From Poriferisodalis sp965237655 (GTDB lineage Bacteria; Actinomycetota; Acidimicrobiia; Acidimicrobiales; Poriferisodalaceae): a DNA stretch of 64,000 bases. Made by a program: the position numbers and the translations under genes. The notes below the pieces were generated by a model. It did no database searches. It worked only from the letters and a program-made list of their open reading frames with translations, and was not told where the DNA came from. The stretch lies in assembly GCF_965237655.1 (NCBI RefSeq), contig NZ_CBDEGB010000002.1:1922001-1986000 (forward strand), in the 5' to 3' direction. Shown here one piece after another: positions 63,386 to 64,000 of the stretch (positions are counted from its first letter, which is position 1; every line of letters begins with the position of its first letter).

Positions 63386-63568
63386 GAGCGTCTCCTTGTC
63401 CGCAGCCAGACGTGGCCCGACGCCGGGCGGCCCAGCGTGCGCGACGCTAGTTCGCGCTCCGGACTGCGTGACACCGACGTGACCTCATCTGGCGGCTGAG
63501 CGAGACGCGGCCGCGCTGAACACTGCGCGAGACTCGGCCTCACGCAATCGGACCCAAGGGGACGTCTC

Positions 63569-63922
63569 ATGGCAGAACCACAGCAGCTTCCGCTTACGCA
63601 GACCCACATCGACCATTCCGACCTCATGGACTTCGATTTCGAGATCACCACGCAAGGCCCGCCGATCGACTGGCCCGAACCGCTGCCGGTCGTGTACCAG
63701 ACCGATGCCAACTTCGGCATCGGCTTCGCCGCCGACGTCGGCGATTCGATGGGTGGGCTGTTCGGCTGCTACACGCTGTTCAACCACGGCGGTTTCTTCA
63801 ACCGCTATGTCATCGGCAGCCCGTGGATCTGCTGGCATCATCCGCTGGTGTTCGACTACGAGGCGGCGTATGCCGACGCCAACGACGACCTCGATGCGGT
63901 CGTGTACCTGGCTGCAGGCTGA
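63569..63922 (+). pseudogene. Putative esterase (alpha/beta-hydrolase, BesA-like), shortened
   Basis: 117 residues with the start of an esterase-type alpha/beta hydrolase (FDFEITTQGPP, LPVVYQTDANFG). It then jumps directly to GDSMGGLFGCYTLFNHGGFF and YVIGSPWICWHHPLVFDYE. In relatives about 70 residues lie between these parts, and the elbow reads GHSxGG; here His is replaced by Asp. The frame ends at TGA 63920-63922 just after VVYLAAG, where family members continue for another ~50-60 residues with the catalytic His. The product is unlikely to be an active hydrolase. The last ~78 bp of the window show no further gene. Confidence 0.65.
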
Positions 63923-64000
63923 GGCGCTGCTGAACTCGACCGCGGACCGGAGGCGGCGCCGAGCGGACGTCTTGAAACGCGCATGGGTGCTCGTAGCGGG

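Overview
The window is high-GC DNA from a member of the Actinomycetota. Supporting features are an S-(hydroxymethyl)mycothiol dehydrogenase, two mycothiol-dependent (maleylpyruvate isomerase/DinB-like) proteins, a PdtaR-like ANTAR response regulator, a DUF4193-like acidic zinc-ribbon protein, F420/FMN luciferase-like oxidoreductases, and the uvrC-rapZ-gap-pgk-tpiA-secG order. The catabolic gene content and the FabD with a fused lipoyl-like tail suggest a free-living Acidimicrobiia-type organism. That class assignment is inference, not proof.

Region by region. (1) 1-1.7 kb: two tandem APS kinases (the first cut by the window edge) and a VapBC-like toxin-antitoxin pair with an inverted-repeat operator. 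(2) 1.7-8.7 kb: a small-molecule catabolic segment with a PrpB/isocitrate-lyase-like enzyme, a frameshifted mycothiol-dependent protein, a SnoaL-like protein, a molybdopterin oxidoreductase, an NtaA-type monooxygenase, an intact mycothiol-dependent isomerase-like protein and a shortened 2-hydroxyacid dehydrogenase. (3) 8.8-20.2 kb: an accessory region rich in toxin-antitoxin and defence-type genes and in decay. A DUF3800 gene is split by a complete IS21-family element with a 6-bp target duplication. Uridine phosphorylase and a Fic protein follow. A HicB-HicA pair sits inside a broken SDR gene. Next come a ketosynthase pseudogene with an internal deletion, a PP2C phosphatase, and an AbiE system whose AbiEii toxin gene is split by an IS5-family element with a TTA duplication. 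(4) 20.8-27.5 kb: a tightly coupled operon of a Rieske oxygenase, an M29/NicX-like metalloenzyme, a three-subunit molybdenum hydroxylase and an IclR regulator, probably for oxidation of an aromatic or N-heteroaromatic compound. (5) 27.6-38.0 kb: tRNA-Leu with an unusual AAG anticodon, a luciferase-like oxidoreductase, an N-acyl-D-amino-acid deacylase-like enzyme, then the minus-strand uvrC-rapZ-gap-pgk-tpiA run ending in a thioredoxin-domain fusion protein and secG. yvcK and whiA, normally between rapZ and gap, are missing. (6) 38.3-44.0 kb: a five-gene signalling operon (STAS antagonist, response-regulator/PP2C phosphatase, HATPase anti-sigma kinase, periplasmic-binding lipoprotein, HAMP histidine kinase). 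(7) 44.0-57.5 kb: a carboxymuconolactone-decarboxylase-like protein, uvrA, mscR, uvrB, the acidic zinc-ribbon protein, coaE, rpsA, polA, an ANTAR regulator and tRNA-Leu(CAA). (8) 57.7-62.2 kb: the FAS-II operon fabD-fabH-fabG-acpP-fabF. (9) 62.2-64 kb: a serine hydrolase and a shortened putative esterase.

The best candidates for something new are the five-gene sensing/partner-switching operon, the thioredoxin-fused unknown enzyme embedded in the glycolytic run, the FabD-lipoyl-like fusion, and the Rieske plus molybdenum hydroxylase plus NicX-like operon. The accessory region is notable because several gene interruptions can be reconstructed to the base.
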